DNA of 64,000 nucleotides from Methylomarinovum caldicuralii (lineage in GTDB: Bacteria > Pseudomonadota > Gammaproteobacteria > Methylococcales > Methylothermaceae), in assembly GCF_033126985.1 (NCBI RefSeq), contig NZ_AP024714.1, positions 2,558,990 to 2,622,989 on the forward strand. Direction: 5' to 3'. Shown here in pieces: positions 28,892 through 40,245 of this stretch. The first letter of the stretch is position 1. Every line of letters begins with the position of its first letter. The position numbers were made by a program, and so were the translations under genes. The notes beneath the pieces are model-generated. The model saw nothing but the letters and a program-made list of their open reading frames with translations, searched no databases and was not told the origin of the DNA.

Positions 28892-29140
28892 ATTCTCTCT
28901 CCAAAACGCCCTTACGGGCCTGGTAACGCACCCCTTTCAGGGTGTCTCCCCTCGGGAAGGTTGCAGGCCAGCCCGCTGTCCCGGTCCGTTTCGCGGGTAC
29001 CCGGCCCTTGTCTGCAACCGGGACTTCCAGAGCCTGGGACTGAGGAAGCATCCCAGGGTGGGTCTTTTGGCCTTACCTGCTTTGTTGCCGGTTGGTTACG
29101 GCTTTCCCTGGTCAACCCCGGGCTTGCAGGTTTCCCCGCA
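28892..29140 (-). ncRNA. Omega RNA (HEARO) of IscB
   Basis: Upstream of iscB on the same strand, about 240 nt without a gene and rich in potential stems. It contains the conserved scaffold landmarks of IscB omega RNAs that I recall: GTAAGGCC-AAAAGACC, then ACCCTGGGAT, CAGTCCCAGG and GGAAGTCCCGG. The 3' part ends with GGTAACGC-type and CCCGTAAGGGCG stems before the ribosome site. The guide should be about 16 nt at the 5' end, near 29124-29139, but the exact boundary cannot be set by eye. Confidence 0.82.
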
Positions 29141-29142
29141 AT

Positions 29143-29162
29143 CCCCTCCCTTTAGGGAGGGG
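29143..29162. repeat. 5'-end hairpin of the IscB element
   Basis: CCCCTCCC-TTTA-GGGAGGGG, a perfect 8-bp hairpin typical of IS605-group left ends. On the element strand it is followed by ATT and then GCGGGGAAACCTGC, which recurs at the 3' end. Confidence 0.8.
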
Positions 29163-29212
29163 TGGTTGACCGCTGCCTCGCAAGACTAAGATGGAAAGTC
29201 CATTCTATCGAA

Positions 29213-29803
29213 TCAATCGGACGCCAGCAGCGCGCCGCCTTCCTGGGCCGGATCGCGAATGTCATTCTTCTCGATCAAGTCCCTGAGATCGTCGAGGTAA
29301 ACGATCTTGGAGGAGGATTCCTCCGCCAGCTCCGCCGACAGCGAGCGGCGCCAGGCGACGATCTCCACCCGGAGCCCGCGGGTGTTCTTCAACAGCCACA
29401 CGGTTTCCTTGTAGTCGCCGTCGCCGGAGACCAGGATGGCGGTATCGTAGGCGCGGTTGATGCCCAGGATCAGCATCCGGGTCGCCAGGGCCACGTCCAC
29501 GCCCTTCTCCACCCGCACCTCGCTGAGCTGGCCGCAGTGGCTGCAGCGGGTGCGCTTGTAACCGAGCGGGTACAGATGCACTTCCCAGTTGAGGACTTCC
29601 TTGAGATAGCGGTAGAAACCCATCTGGCCCTCGGACGCCTTCTCGTCCACCGAGGCGAAAAAATGCACCTGCCAGATGTCGCCGCCGCGGCGCAAATAGT
29701 CGATGAGCTTCTCCCAGTCGAGGCGCCAGCCGGCGGCCTGCTGACCGCCGAAGATGTTGGAATTGTCGATGAAGACGATGGTGCGTCCGCGATTCGATAC
29801 CAT
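29213..29803 (-). CDS. NYN domain (LabA/DUF88-like) ribonuclease-type protein
   Basis: A 196-residue PIN-like NYN protein. The acidic metal-binding residues are in IVFIDNSNIFGG (near residue 13), VEKGVDVALATRML (near 103) and ILVSGDGDYKETVWLL (near 125). A CSHC pair near residues 87-90 may bind zinc. Such proteins are thought to process RNA. It starts one base after the rlmB stop, so it belongs to the rnr-rlmB operon of RNA-handling genes, which supports an RNA role. Confidence 0.88.
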   Translation of the reverse strand: MVSNRGRTIVFIDNSNIFGGQQAAGWRLDWEKLIDYLRRGGDIWQVHFFASVDEKASEGQMGFYRYLKEVLNWEVHLYPLGYKRTRCSHCGQLSEVRVEKGVDVALATRMLILGINRAYDTAILVSGDGDYKETVWLLKNTRGLRVEIVAWRRSLSAELAEESSSKIVYLDDLRDLIEKNDIRDPAQEGGALLASD

Positions 29804-29804
29804 T

Positions 29805-30560
29805 TCAGACTTCCCGGGTTGAGGTTTTGGCCAGCCGCTGGCGCAGACTTTCGTACAGCAGCACGCCGGCGGCCACCGAAAGATTGAGGCTTTCCACCCG
29901 TCCCCGCATCGGCAGCTTGATGAGAAGATCGCACGCTTCCCGGGTCAGACGCCGGAGCCCCCGGCCCTCGGCCCCCATGACCAGCGCCAGGGGACCGGAC
30001 AGATCGGCCTCGAAGGCCAGCTGCTCCGCATTGCCGTCGGCCCCGTAAAGCCACAATCCGGCGGCCTTCATCTGCTCCAGGGTCCGGGCCAGATTGGTGA
30101 CCCGGAACAGCGGCACGGTTTCCGCCGCCCCGCTGGCCACCTTGCACACCGTCGGCGTCAGCCCCACCGAGCGGTCCTTGGGGACGATGACGCCGGCGGC
30201 GCCGACCGCGTCACAGGTGCGCAGGCATGCCCCCAGATTGTGGGGGTCCTGCACCTGATCGAGCACCAGGAACAGGGGCGAACCGCCGCGCGCCAGCCGC
30301 TCCGCCAGGGCATCATCGTCCAATGCCCGGGGCAGGGTGACTTCGAGCACGATGCCCTGATGCTGGGAACTGCCGGCGAGGCGGTCGAGACGCTTGCGTT
30401 CGGTGTCGGCCACGGGAATCCCCAGCTCACGCAGGCGCTGGCGCAGTTCCTCCAGGCGGCGGTCGCGGCGGCCGGCGTCGAGCCAGGCGCTGCGGATGCG
30501 CTCGGGGGCGTGCTCGATGGCGGCGCGGGCCGCATGCAGCCCGTAGATGCGCGCGCTCAT
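29805..30560 (-). CDS. rlmB: 23S rRNA (guanosine-2251-2'-O)-methyltransferase RlmB
   Basis: A 251-residue SPOUT methyltransferase. An N-terminal substrate-binding domain (about residues 1-75) precedes the knotted domain. Motifs are QDPHNLGACLRTCDAVGAAG, LVMGAEGRGLRRLTREACDL and the knot RVESLNLSVAAGVLLYESLR. It modifies the peptidyl-transferase loop of 23S rRNA. The start overlaps the rnr stop by four bases, the usual rnr-rlmB pairing. Confidence 0.95.
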   Translation of the reverse strand: MSARIYGLHAARAAIEHAPERIRSAWLDAGRRDRRLEELRQRLRELGIPVADTERKRLDRLAGSSQHQGIVLEVTLPRALDDDALAERLARGGSPLFLVLDQVQDPHNLGACLRTCDAVGAAGVIVPKDRSVGLTPTVCKVASGAAETVPLFRVTNLARTLEQMKAAGLWLYGADGNAEQLAFEADLSGPLALVMGAEGRGLRRLTREACDLLIKLPMRGRVESLNLSVAAGVLLYESLRQRLAKTSTREV

Positions 30561-32896
30561 GCGGCGTTCTTGCGCTTGCGGCGGCGCCGCCGTGAGGCGG
30601 CCTTTTTCGGCTGCGGTTTGGCCGGCGCCAGAGGCTCGATCAGCACCAGATCGATCTTGCGCTCGTCCAGATCGACCCGCGCCACTTTCACCTTGACCAC
30701 GTCACCGATGCGGTAGGTGATGTGGGTGCGCTCGCCCACCAGACAATGGCGCAGGGGATCGAAGTGGTAGAAATCCTGCCCCAGGGTGGAGATGTGCACC
30801 AGTCCTTCCACGTAGATGTCCTGAAGCTCGACGAAGAAGCCGAAAGAGGTCACCGCGGTGATGACGCCGGAGAACACCTCGCCGACCTTGTCCTGCATGT
30901 ATTCGCACTTGAGCCAGGCGATCACGTCCCAGGTGGCCTCGTCGGCGCGGCGCTCGGTCATGGAGCAGTGCTCGCCGATGGTCTTGAGCTCCGGTTCCGA
31001 ATAGAGGAAGTCCTTTGCTTTGCCGCCGGCCAGGGCGTGGCGGATGGCCCGGTGGACCAGCAGGTCGGGATAGCGGCGGATCGGCGAGGTGTAATGGGTG
31101 TAGGCGTCGAGGGCGAGGCCGAAGTGGCCCTTCTTCTCCGGGCTGTAGATTGCCTGCGGCAGGGTGCGCAGCAGCAGGGTCTGCACCAGATGGTAGTCGG
31201 GTCGGCCCTCGGCCGCCTTCAGCACCTGCATGTAATCGGCCGGTGACGGGGTGTCGCCGCCGGGCAGCTTGAGCCCCAGCTCGGCGAGAAACTGACGCAC
31301 GTCGGCCACCTTTTCCGGATCCGGGCCGTCGTGGATGCGGCGCAGGTAGGGAACCTTCTTGCGGTCGAGAAAGCGGGCGGTGGCGGCGTTGGCGGCGATC
31401 ATGCATTCCTCGATGAGCTTGTGGGCATCGGTGCGCACCACTTTCTCGAGGCGCTCGATCTTGCGGCCCTCGCCAAAGACGATCTTGTATTCGTCGGTGT
31501 CGAAATCCATCGCCCCGCGGGCTTCGCGCTGGCGCCGCAGGGCCTGATAGACGGCGTACAGTTCCTCCAGGTGGGGCAGCAGCTTCTCGTGTCTGGCCCG
31601 CACCGCCGGGTCCTTGTCCACCAGCATCGCCGCCACCTCGGTGTAGGTCAGGCGGGCGTGGGAACGCATCACCCCCTCATAGAACCTGGAGCGGGTCACC
31701 CTGCCCTCGCGGTCAACCAGCATCTCGCACACCATGCACAGGCGGTCCTCGTCAGGCACCAGGGAGCACAGGCCGTTGGAGAGCACCTCCGGCAGCATCG
31801 GGATCACCTGCTGGGGGAAGTACACCGAATTGCCGCGCTTGAGGGCCTCCTGGTCGAGGGCGCTGCCCGGCCGGACGTAGTGGGACACATCGGCGATGGC
31901 CACGATCAGGCGCCATCCCTTGGGGGTGGGGCGGCAATAGACGGCGTCGTCGAAGTCGCGGGCGTCCTCGCCGTCGATGGTGACCAGCGGCAGCTTGCGC
32001 AGATCCACCCGTCCTTCCTTGGCCGCCTCCGGTACCTCGGTGCCGAAGCGGGCCGCCTCGGCCAGCACCTCCTCGGGCCATTCGTGGGGAATGTCGAAGG
32101 CGCGGATGGCGACCTCGATCTCCATCCCCGGGGCCATGTGTTCCCCCAGCACCTCGACGATGCGGCCGATGGGCTGATTGCGCCGGGTCGGCTGCTCGAC
32201 GATCTCGGCCACCACGATCTGCCCCGGCTTGGCGCCGTTCAGATAGTCCTCGGGAATCAGCACGTCGTGGGTGATGCGCTTGTTGTCCGGCACCACGTAG
32301 GCCATCCCGCGTTCGACGAACAGACGGCCGACCACCCGTTCGTGGGCCCGTTCGAGAATCCCGACGATGCTGCCTTCCTTGCGCCCGCGGCGGTCGATCC
32401 CGGTGACGCAGGCCACCACCCGGTCGCCGTGGAACACCTGACGCATCTCCCGCGGCGACAGAAAGAGATCCTCGCCGCCCTCGTCGGGCTTGAGAAAGCC
32501 GAAGCCGTCGGGATGGCCGATGACCCGGCCGCGGATGAGATCGCTCTCGTTGACCAGACAGTAACGGTCCCTGCGGTTGCGCAGCAGCTGGCCATCGCGT
32601 TCCATGGCCTTGAGACGGCGTTCCAGGGCTTCCAGATCCACCGGATCGCTCACCCCCAGCTCGGCGGCGATCTCCTCGAAGGAGAGCGGGACGCCCTTCT
32701 CCTGCAGCAGCATCAGGATCGCCTCGCGGCTGGGGATGGGACGTTCGTATTTCTTCGCCTCGCGCTCTGCGTAGGGATCCGGGATCTTGAAACGTCGGGG
32801 GCGGCCTTTGGCGGCTTCCGTTTTTTTCTTGGCGATTTTCGTATCCTTGCGGGCTCCGCTCCGGGACTTGCGCCCGGATCTGGGCGATCGTGCCAT
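30557..32896 (-). CDS. rnr: Ribonuclease R
   Basis: A 779-residue processive 3'-5' exoribonuclease. A basic N-terminus and winged-helix region (SREAILMLLQEKGVPLSFEE) precede cold-shock domains. The RNB catalytic core has the Asp cluster in LVTIDGEDARDFDDAVYC and DVSHYVRPGSALDQEA. An S1 domain follows, with VFSGVITAVTSFGFFVEL, and a Lys/Arg-rich tail ends the protein. I chose the ATG at 32896, with AAGAG 8 bases upstream. The ATG at 32935 lacks a ribosome site. The gene is divergent from tRNA-Leu, whose promoter starts about 33 bases upstream. Confidence 0.95.
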   Translation of the reverse strand: MARSPRSGRKSRSGARKDTKIAKKKTEAAKGRPRRFKIPDPYAEREAKKYERPIPSREAILMLLQEKGVPLSFEEIAAELGVSDPVDLEALERRLKAMERDGQLLRNRRDRYCLVNESDLIRGRVIGHPDGFGFLKPDEGGEDLFLSPREMRQVFHGDRVVACVTGIDRRGRKEGSIVGILERAHERVVGRLFVERGMAYVVPDNKRITHDVLIPEDYLNGAKPGQIVVAEIVEQPTRRNQPIGRIVEVLGEHMAPGMEIEVAIRAFDIPHEWPEEVLAEAARFGTEVPEAAKEGRVDLRKLPLVTIDGEDARDFDDAVYCRPTPKGWRLIVAIADVSHYVRPGSALDQEALKRGNSVYFPQQVIPMLPEVLSNGLCSLVPDEDRLCMVCEMLVDREGRVTRSRFYEGVMRSHARLTYTEVAAMLVDKDPAVRARHEKLLPHLEELYAVYQALRRQREARGAMDFDTDEYKIVFGEGRKIERLEKVVRTDAHKLIEECMIAANAATARFLDRKKVPYLRRIHDGPDPEKVADVRQFLAELGLKLPGGDTPSPADYMQVLKAAEGRPDYHLVQTLLLRTLPQAIYSPEKKGHFGLALDAYTHYTSPIRRYPDLLVHRAIRHALAGGKAKDFLYSEPELKTIGEHCSMTERRADEATWDVIAWLKCEYMQDKVGEVFSGVITAVTSFGFFVELQDIYVEGLVHISTLGQDFYHFDPLRHCLVGERTHITYRIGDVVKVKVARVDLDERKIDLVLIEPLAPAKPQPKKAASRRRRRKRKNAA

Positions 32897-32928
32897 AGGC
32901 TTGCTCTTAAATCTCTGCTGAAACAAAC

Positions 32929-32957
32929 TTGACATCTTATCACGGGGACGATATATT
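32929..32957 (+). promoter_or_regulatory. Sigma-70 promoter of tRNA-Leu
   Basis: A perfect TTGACA (32929-32934), 17 bases, then TATATT (32952-32957). The expected start is about 32964, a few bases before the tRNA. This is the strongest consensus promoter in the window. Confidence 0.9.
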
Positions 32958-32970
32958 TTCGCCCGTCTTC

Positions 32971-33057
32971 GCCGAGGTGGCGGAACTGGTAGACGCGCAT
33001 GGTTCAGGTCCATGTGGGGGAAACCCCGTGGAGGTTCAAGTCCTCTCCTCGGCACCA
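32971..33057 (+). tRNA. tRNA-Leu (anticodon CAG)
   Basis: An 87-nt class II tRNA with a long variable arm. The acceptor arm GCCGAGG pairs with CCTCGGC, followed by an encoded ACCA end. The anticodon arm CATGG/CCATG encloses TTCAGGT, giving anticodon CAG for CUG codons. The variable arm TGGGGG..CCCCGT and T arm GGAGG-TTCAAGT-CCTCT are all complete. It has its own promoter and terminator. Confidence 0.98.
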
Positions 33058-33067
33058 GTTTCGAAGG

Positions 33068-33096
33068 AACCCGATCCAGCCGGATCGGGTTTTTTT
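33068..33096 (+). terminator. Intrinsic terminator of tRNA-Leu
   Basis: AACCCGATCC (33068-33077) pairs perfectly with GGATCGGGTT (33082-33091) around AGCC and is followed by a T run. Confidence 0.92.
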
Positions 33097-33144
33097 GTGT
33101 CGGTGAACATGAGGCCCTTTTCTGCGTCGAAGTGATATAGACCC

Positions 33145-34137
33145 ATGACCACCCCCATCACCCGCACCGCCTCCGAGGAACTTGCCGGCCTGCGCCTGGA
33201 CCAGGCCCTGGCCAGGCTGTTTCCCGACTATTCCCGCAGCTGTCTCAAACGCTGGATCGAGGCCGGGCGGGTGACCGTCGATGGGGAAACCAGACGCCCG
33301 CGGGACAGGCTCGCCGGCGGTGAAACCATCGAACTGTACCCGGCGGCGGAAATCCAGGCAGAAGATCTGCCCCAGGACATTCCCCTGGACATCGTGTTCG
33401 AGGACGAGGATCTGATCGTCCTTGACAAACCCGCCGGGCTGGTGGTCCATCCGGCCGCCGGTCATCACGACGGTACCCTGGTCAACGCCCTGCTCCATCA
33501 CGCTCCGGAACTGGCCGAGCTGCCGCGGGCCGGCATCGTCCACCGCATCGACAAGGACACCACCGGCCTGATGGTGGTGGCCAAAAGCCTGCGCGCCCAC
33601 ACCTCCCTGGTGGCGCAGCTGCAGGCCCGCAGCGTCAAGCGCCGGTATCTGGCCCTGGCGCAGGGGTGGGTCACCGCCGGCGGCACCGTCAACGCCCCCA
33701 TCGGCCGCCATCCGCTGGACCGCAAGCGCTTCGCCGTCACCCCCACCGGCAAGGAGGCCATCACCCACTACCGCATCGCCGAGCGTTTTCCCCACCACAC
33801 CCTGCTGCGGGTATCCCTGGAGACCGGTCGCACCCATCAGATCCGCGTCCACATGGCCCACCTGCGCCATCCGCTGGTGGGCGATCCCCTGTACGGCCGC
33901 CTGCGCCTGCCGCTGGGCGCCTCGGAGGCGCTGATCCAGACATTGCGAAACTTCCGCCGCCAAGCGCTGCACGCCGAGAAGCTGACCCTGATCCATCCGG
34001 CCACGAACCGGGAGATGAGCTGGAAGGCACCTTTGCCGGACGATTTCGCCGCCTTGCTCGAAGCCTTGCGGCGCGCGTATGCCGGCGATGATGATCACGA
34101 CGGAGACGGATGGGAGATGATATGGCCGACGGATTGA
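33145..34137 (+). CDS. rluD: 23S rRNA pseudouridine synthase RluD
   Basis: A 330-residue enzyme that makes pseudouridines 1911, 1915 and 1917 in helix 69. An N-terminal S4 domain (about residues 15-75) precedes the catalytic domain with the Asp in [20 protein letters not shown]. Also present are [11 protein letters not shown] and [20 protein letters not shown]. The family includes RluA and RluC; size, the S4 domain and the following pgeF gene favour RluD. Overlaps pgeF by 16 bases. Confidence 0.93.
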   Translation: MTTPITRTASEELAGLRLDQALARLFPDYSRSCLKRWIEAGRVTVDGETRRPRDRLAGGETIELYPAAEIQAEDLPQDIPLDIVFEDEDLIVLDKPAGLVVHPAAGHHDGTLVNALLHHAPELAELPRAGIVHRIDKDTTGLMVVAKSLRAHTSLVAQLQARSVKRRYLALAQGWVTAGGTVNAPIGRHPLDRKRFAVTPTGKEAITHYRIAERFPHHTLLRVSLETGRTHQIRVHMAHLRHPLVGDPLYGRLRLPLGASEALIQTLRNFRRQALHAEKLTLIHPATNREMSWKAPLPDDFAALLEALRRAYAGDDDHDGDGWEMIWPTD

Positions 34138-34856
34138 ACTGGTTCACCCCCGACTGGCCGGCGCCGCCGGACATCCACGCCGCGGTCACCCTGCGCCACG
34201 GCGGGATCAGCACCGGGCCGTACGCCAGCTTCAACCTGGCCGCCCACGTGGGCGACGACCCTGCGGCGGTGGCCGAGAACCGCCGCCGCCTGCGGGAAGG
34301 CCTGGCCCTGCCGTCGGAGCCGGCCTGGCTGGAACAGGTCCACGGCACCGACCTGGTCCATCTCCCGCAGCCGCCCTCCCGGCCGCCCCGCGCCGACGGC
34401 AGCTACACCGCCACCGCCGGGGTTGTCTGCGCGGTGCTGACCGCCGACTGTCTGCCCGTCCTCATCACCGACGGTCTCATCGTCGCCGCCGTCCATGCCG
34501 GCTGGCGGGGGCTGGCCGCCGGGATTCTCGAACGTGCCCTGACCGAGATCCCCTGGGGCCGCCCCCCGATGGTGTGGCTGGGACCGGCCATCGGGCCGGC
34601 CGCCTTCGAGGTCGGCCCCGAGGTCCGCGACGCCTTCCTGCGCCGCTATCCCGACCTCGACACCGCCTTCTTCCCCAGGCGGGACCGTTTCCTCGCCGAT
34701 CTGTACCAGATCGCCACCTACCAGCTCTACCGCCACGACCTCTACGCCGTCTTCGGCGGCCACGAATGCACCTTCAGCGCCCCGAAGCGCTATTTCTCCC
34801 ATCGCCGTGACGGCGCCTGCGGCCGGCAGGCCGCCCTGATCTGGCGCAGCGCTTGA
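34122..34856 (+). CDS. pgeF: PgeF/YfiH multicopper-oxidase-fold purine nucleoside phosphorylase
   Basis: A 244-residue zinc protein of the laccase-domain (DUF152) family, shown to act on purine nucleosides and linked to peptidoglycan editing. Landmarks are [43 protein letters not shown] and [15 protein letters not shown], which hold the Cys and His zinc ligands. Chosen start is ATG 34122, after GGGAG. Its stop codon lies inside the -35 element of the clpB heat-shock promoter. Confidence 0.93.
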   Translation: MADGLNWFTPDWPAPPDIHAAVTLRHGGISTGPYASFNLAAHVGDDPAAVAENRRRLREGLALPSEPAWLEQVHGTDLVHLPQPPSRPPRADGSYTATAGVVCAVLTADCLPVLITDGLIVAAVHAGWRGLAAGILERALTEIPWGRPPMVWLGPAIGPAAFEVGPEVRDAFLRRYPDLDTAFFPRRDRFLADLYQIATYQLYRHDLYAVFGGHECTFSAPKRYFSHRRDGACGRQAALIWRSA

Positions 34857-34880
34857 AAAAAAACCGCGCCGTCCCCACCT
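34852..34880 (+). promoter_or_regulatory. Sigma-32 heat-shock promoter of clpB
   Basis: CTTGAAA (34852-34858), 14 bases, then CCCCACCT (34873-34880), against the consensus CTTGAAA-N11-16-CCCCATNT. The -35 includes the pgeF stop codon. Transcription would start about 50 bases before clpB. Confidence 0.82.
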
Positions 34881-34935
34881 ATACGGCGACCGACGAATTT
34901 TCACCCCCACCAACGGAAGCAAGGCATTTAACGAC

Positions 34936-37518
<2,583 letters not shown>

Positions 37519-37547
37519 GCCCCGCGTTGCTCGTTCAACCTGCCTTG

Positions 37548-37572
37548 TGCGCCCTTCGGGGCGCATTTTTTT
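37548..37572 (+). terminator. Intrinsic terminator of clpB
   Basis: TGCGCCC (37548-37554) pairs with GGGCGCA (37559-37565) around a stable TTCG tetraloop, followed by seven T. Confidence 0.94.
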
Positions 37573-37681
37573 GCCCGGCAGATGACAAAATTGTCAAAAC
37601 CGGCCCACGAATAACCCGTGATTCCACCCCCGATGGCGCCGGACTCCCGCCAGCTGCTTGATTTTCAACGACTTGTAAAGT

Positions 37682-37697
37682 TGGCAAGGGGATTGCT
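37682..37697 (+). promoter_or_regulatory. Sigma-54 promoter of the pilin gene
   Basis: TGGCAAG-GGGA-TTGCT fits TGGCACG-N4-TTGCW with a single mismatch and exact GG-N10-GC spacing. It lies 47 bases before the pilin ATG. Sigma-54 control of pilA, usually through PilR, is common in gammaproteobacteria. Confidence 0.88.
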
Positions 37698-37743
37698 TCA
37701 TTCAAAGCGGACTTTCTTCCAACCCCACACAGGAGATATCGAC

Positions 37744-38160
37744 ATGATGCAACAACGCAACCAACAGGGTTTCACGCTCATCGAACTGATGATCGTGGTG
37801 GCGATCATCGGGATTTTGGCGGCGATCGCGATTCCGGCGTATCAGGACTATACAAAGAAAGCCAAAGCGGCTGAGCTTTTGAATGCAGCTGGGCCGGCAA
37901 AAGCTGCCGTTTCTGAATTTATTGTCGCCAACAATTCATTGCCAAGCAATGCAACTCAAGCTGGTTTCTCCACGGTATCCACAGATTATGTGAGCAGTGT
38001 TTCTTGGGATTCCTCTAATAATCGTATTGCAGTGGTTGGTAAAGGTGATCTTTCCGGTTTAGACATTTATCTGGCTCCCACCTTAAGCGGCGGAGCGGTG
38101 AAATGGACGTGTAGCTCCAGTGGAACGAATGCCAAATACGCCCCGGGCTCATGCAAATAA
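37744..38160 (+). CDS. pilA: Type IV major pilin (PilA-like)
   Basis: A 138-residue type IVa prepilin. A short leader (MMQQRNQQG) is cut by PilD before Phe, giving [20 protein letters not shown], with the conserved Glu5 of the mature protein. The C-terminal pair of cysteines (TCSSSG...GSCK) would form the usual D-loop disulfide. The head-domain part of the gene is clearly more AT-rich than its surroundings, as expected for a variable surface antigen or a transferred allele. Driven by sigma-54, followed by a terminator. Confidence 0.94.
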   Translation: MMQQRNQQGFTLIELMIVVAIIGILAAIAIPAYQDYTKKAKAAELLNAAGPAKAAVSEFIVANNSLPSNATQAGFSTVSTDYVSSVSWDSSNNRIAVVGKGDLSGLDIYLAPTLSGGAVKWTCSSSGTNAKYAPGSCK

Positions 38161-40079
38161 TAACCCTCATCTTCGGCGGCCCCTTCGGGGGCCGCTTTTT
38201 GCTTCTGTCGCTCTTGACCCTGGCCATTTACTGGCCGGGACTGAACGGCTGGTTCGTCTTCGACGACATCGGCAATATCCTCGACCAGCCGGCGCTCCAC
38301 ATCAGCCACCTCGGCTGGCAAGAACTTCGGGACGCCGCCGCATCAGGGGCCGCCGGTCCCTTGAAACGCCCGCTGGCCATGGCCAGCTTTGCCGTCAACC
38401 ACGCCTTGACCGGCCTGGACCCCTGGTGGTTCAAGCTCACCAACGTCTGCATCCATATTTTCAACGGACTGCTGGTCCTCTGGATCGCATGGCTGACCGC
38501 CGGCCATCTGTTCCCCTCTCTGCCGGAACGGGAACGGCGCCGCTTCGCCCTGATCGCCAGCGCGCTCTGGCTGCTCCATCCCCTGAATCTGAGCCCGGTG
38601 CTCTATGTCGTGCAGCGCATGGCCAGTCTGGCGGCGTTGTTCGTCTTCCTGGGCATCGGTTTCTATCTATACGGCAGACGCGCCCAAGGCGGCCGGCGCT
38701 GGCTCTGGATTGCTGCGGCATTCGCCTGTACCGTTCCCGCCGCTCTGAGCAAGGAGAATGGACTGCTACTGCCCGGTTTTCTTTTTCTCGTCGAATGGCT
38801 GGTCTGCGGTTTCAAAGCCCAGGCTGACGAGAGACAGGCTCTGCTCGCCGTTCATAGCCTCCTGTTCTGGCTTCCTGTCTTGGCAACCTTGTTCTATACC
38901 GCCCTCCACCCGGGCTGGATCACGAACGGCTATGCAAACCGACCGTTCGACCTGGAACAGCGCCTCATGACGGAAAGCCGCGTGCTCTGGTTCTACATTG
39001 GTCTGTTCTTGCTTCCCAACATTCAGCATATGGGCCTGTTCCACGAGGACATTCCGCTATCGAACGGTCCGCTCGATCCGCCCACGACCCTGTTGGCCAT
39101 CATGGGGCTTGGCGTCCTTGTCGTTATGGCTTGGCGCCTTCGCCATCAACACCCAATCGCCTCATTGGGTATCTTCTGGTTTCTTTGGGGGCATAGCATG
39201 GAATCCAGCGTGTTCCCTTTGGAACTGATACATGAACACCGAAATTATTTGCCGCTTGTGGGATTTTGCCTTATGGCGGCCGATGGATTGCGCCTCCTAT
39301 CCCGAAAGCTTTCAACCACTATCTGCACCGCCGTCACTGGGTCGATCCTGTTGGGTCTGATGATCGCCACCGCAGCCCGCGCCGCCCTATGGGGCGACAC
39401 GGCCGCACAAATGCTGGTCGAAGTCCAGAATCATCCGAATTCCGCAGCCACCGCCTACGAGGCCGGACGGGTCATGTTCCGCCTGGCGGAAAACGTGGAA
39501 GGAGACGAACAGGAGAAATACCTGCAAGATGCCTTAAGGCTATTCCATAAAGCGGCTGAAAGAGGAAATATCGGCGGGCTTTATGCGAGAGTCGTCATAA
39601 AATCCAGCCTGCTGCAGGACGATGTATCAAAGGATTTGTCGGAGCTGAAACGCCGTCTGTCAGAGGGACCTCTACACGCGCACAATTTCACACTATTGCC
39701 AGCGCTGGCCAAATGTCAGCAAACAGGAAAATGCCAGCTTCCGGCAGCGGAAGTATGGTCGCTGTACGAAGCCATACGGAGGAATCCCAGGCTCTCCAGC
39801 CGCAATCGTGCCCTGATAGAAGCCAGCGCCGCCCGCTTTGCGGTCAATGCCTTACACGACTTGCCCCTGGGCTTAACGCTGGCACGTCAAGCCGCAGAAG
39901 CCTATCCAGGCAATGGCTGCGCCCGGACTACTCTGATTGCGCTTCAACTCGCGCTTCAAGAAAGAAAAAACGCTACCGTAGAATTGAACAAGGCCATTGC
40001 CGCTGGAACGAGCGAGTGCAGCGTACAGATACGACACCTTAAGGAACAGCTTGCAGCTGCCCCCAAGGCCCTCCCTTAA
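38151..40079 (+). CDS. Multi-spanning GT-C-like membrane protein with TPR-like tail
   Basis: Up to 642 residues. The first about 390 residues contain around ten hydrophobic segments. An early acidic pair (VFDDIGNIL) in the first extracytoplasmic loop and [14 protein letters not shown] resemble GT-C/TMTC-type glycosyltransferases. The C-terminal 230 residues are helical and TPR-like. The location directly after pilA suggests pilin glycosylation, but that is inference. The start is uncertain: the ATG at 38151 overlaps pilA by 10 bases and precedes the pilA terminator, while in-frame TTG codons follow it (near 38199 and 38214). Confidence 0.7.
   Translation: MQIITLIFGGPFGGRFLLLSLLTLAIYWPGLNGWFVFDDIGNILDQPALHISHLGWQELRDAAASGAAGPLKRPLAMASFAVNHALTGLDPWWFKLTNVCIHIFNGLLVLWIAWLTAGHLFPSLPERERRRFALIASALWLLHPLNLSPVLYVVQRMASLAALFVFLGIGFYLYGRRAQGGRRWLWIAAAFACTVPAALSKENGLLLPGFLFLVEWLVCGFKAQADERQALLAVHSLLFWLPVLATLFYTALHPGWITNGYANRPFDLEQRLMTESRVLWFYIGLFLLPNIQHMGLFHEDIPLSNGPLDPPTTLLAIMGLGVLVVMAWRLRHQHPIASLGIFWFLWGHSMESSVFPLELIHEHRNYLPLVGFCLMAADGLRLLSRKLSTTICTAVTGSILLGLMIATAARAALWGDTAAQMLVEVQNHPNSAATAYEAGRVMFRLAENVEGDEQEKYLQDALRLFHKAAERGNIGGLYARVVIKSSLLQDDVSKDLSELKRRLSEGPLHAHNFTLLPALAKCQQTGKCQLPAAEVWSLYEAIRRNPRLSSRNRALIEASAARFAVNALHDLPLGLTLARQAAEAYPGNGCARTTLIALQLALQERKNATVELNKAIAAGTSECSVQIRHLKEQLAAAPKALP
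38176..38200 (+). terminator. Intrinsic terminator after pilA, inside the start of the next gene
   Basis: GCGGCCCC (38176-38183) pairs perfectly with GGGGCCGC (38188-38195) around TTCG and is followed by TTTTT. Strong pilA transcription would mostly stop here, leaving low read-through into the membrane-protein gene. Confidence 0.9.
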
Positions 40080-40096
40080 CCATCTTCACTACCCGG

Positions 40097-40223
40097 GTCA
40101 ATCCCAACTCAACCCACCACCCGTCTGATACTCCGTCACCCGGGTTTCGAAGAAGTTCTTCTCCTTGCGGAAGCCGATCTGTTCCTCCCACCAGGGCAGG
40201 ACTTCGGCTTCGCTTTCTGGGTA
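40097..40223 (-). repeat. Duplicate of the nrdB 3' end
   Basis: 127 bases match 40830-40956 with five mismatches by eye (about 96 percent). Read on the minus strand it encodes the NrdB C-terminus (YPESEAEVLPWWEEQIGFRK and on to the stop). Upstream the reading continues as RRLIQPP, shorter and different from the intact gene. Three of the differences are synonymous, so the copy probably evolved within a functional nrdB elsewhere. Confidence 0.9.
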
Positions 40224-40245
40224 CGGCGGTTGGATGAGGCGACGT

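Larger units (their letters stand above)
27526..29162 (-). mobile_element. IscB-bearing IS200/IS605-like element without TnpA
   Basis: About 1.64 kb bounded by two 20-bp GC hairpins (27526-27545 and 29143-29162), containing an omega RNA and an iscB gene in order, both on the minus strand. A near-identical 12-14 base segment (GCGGGGAAACCTGC, with one extra G at the 3' end) occurs beside both hairpins. No Y1 transposase gene is present, so movement would need a TnpA in trans. It sits between the NYN gene and fumC. The exact ends are inferred from the hairpins. Confidence 0.8.

Noticed and set aside
27526-29162. A CRISPR-Cas9 system, given the RuvC-HNH protein.
   Set aside because: No repeat-spacer array or cas genes; the size, PLMP motif and omega RNA show IscB.
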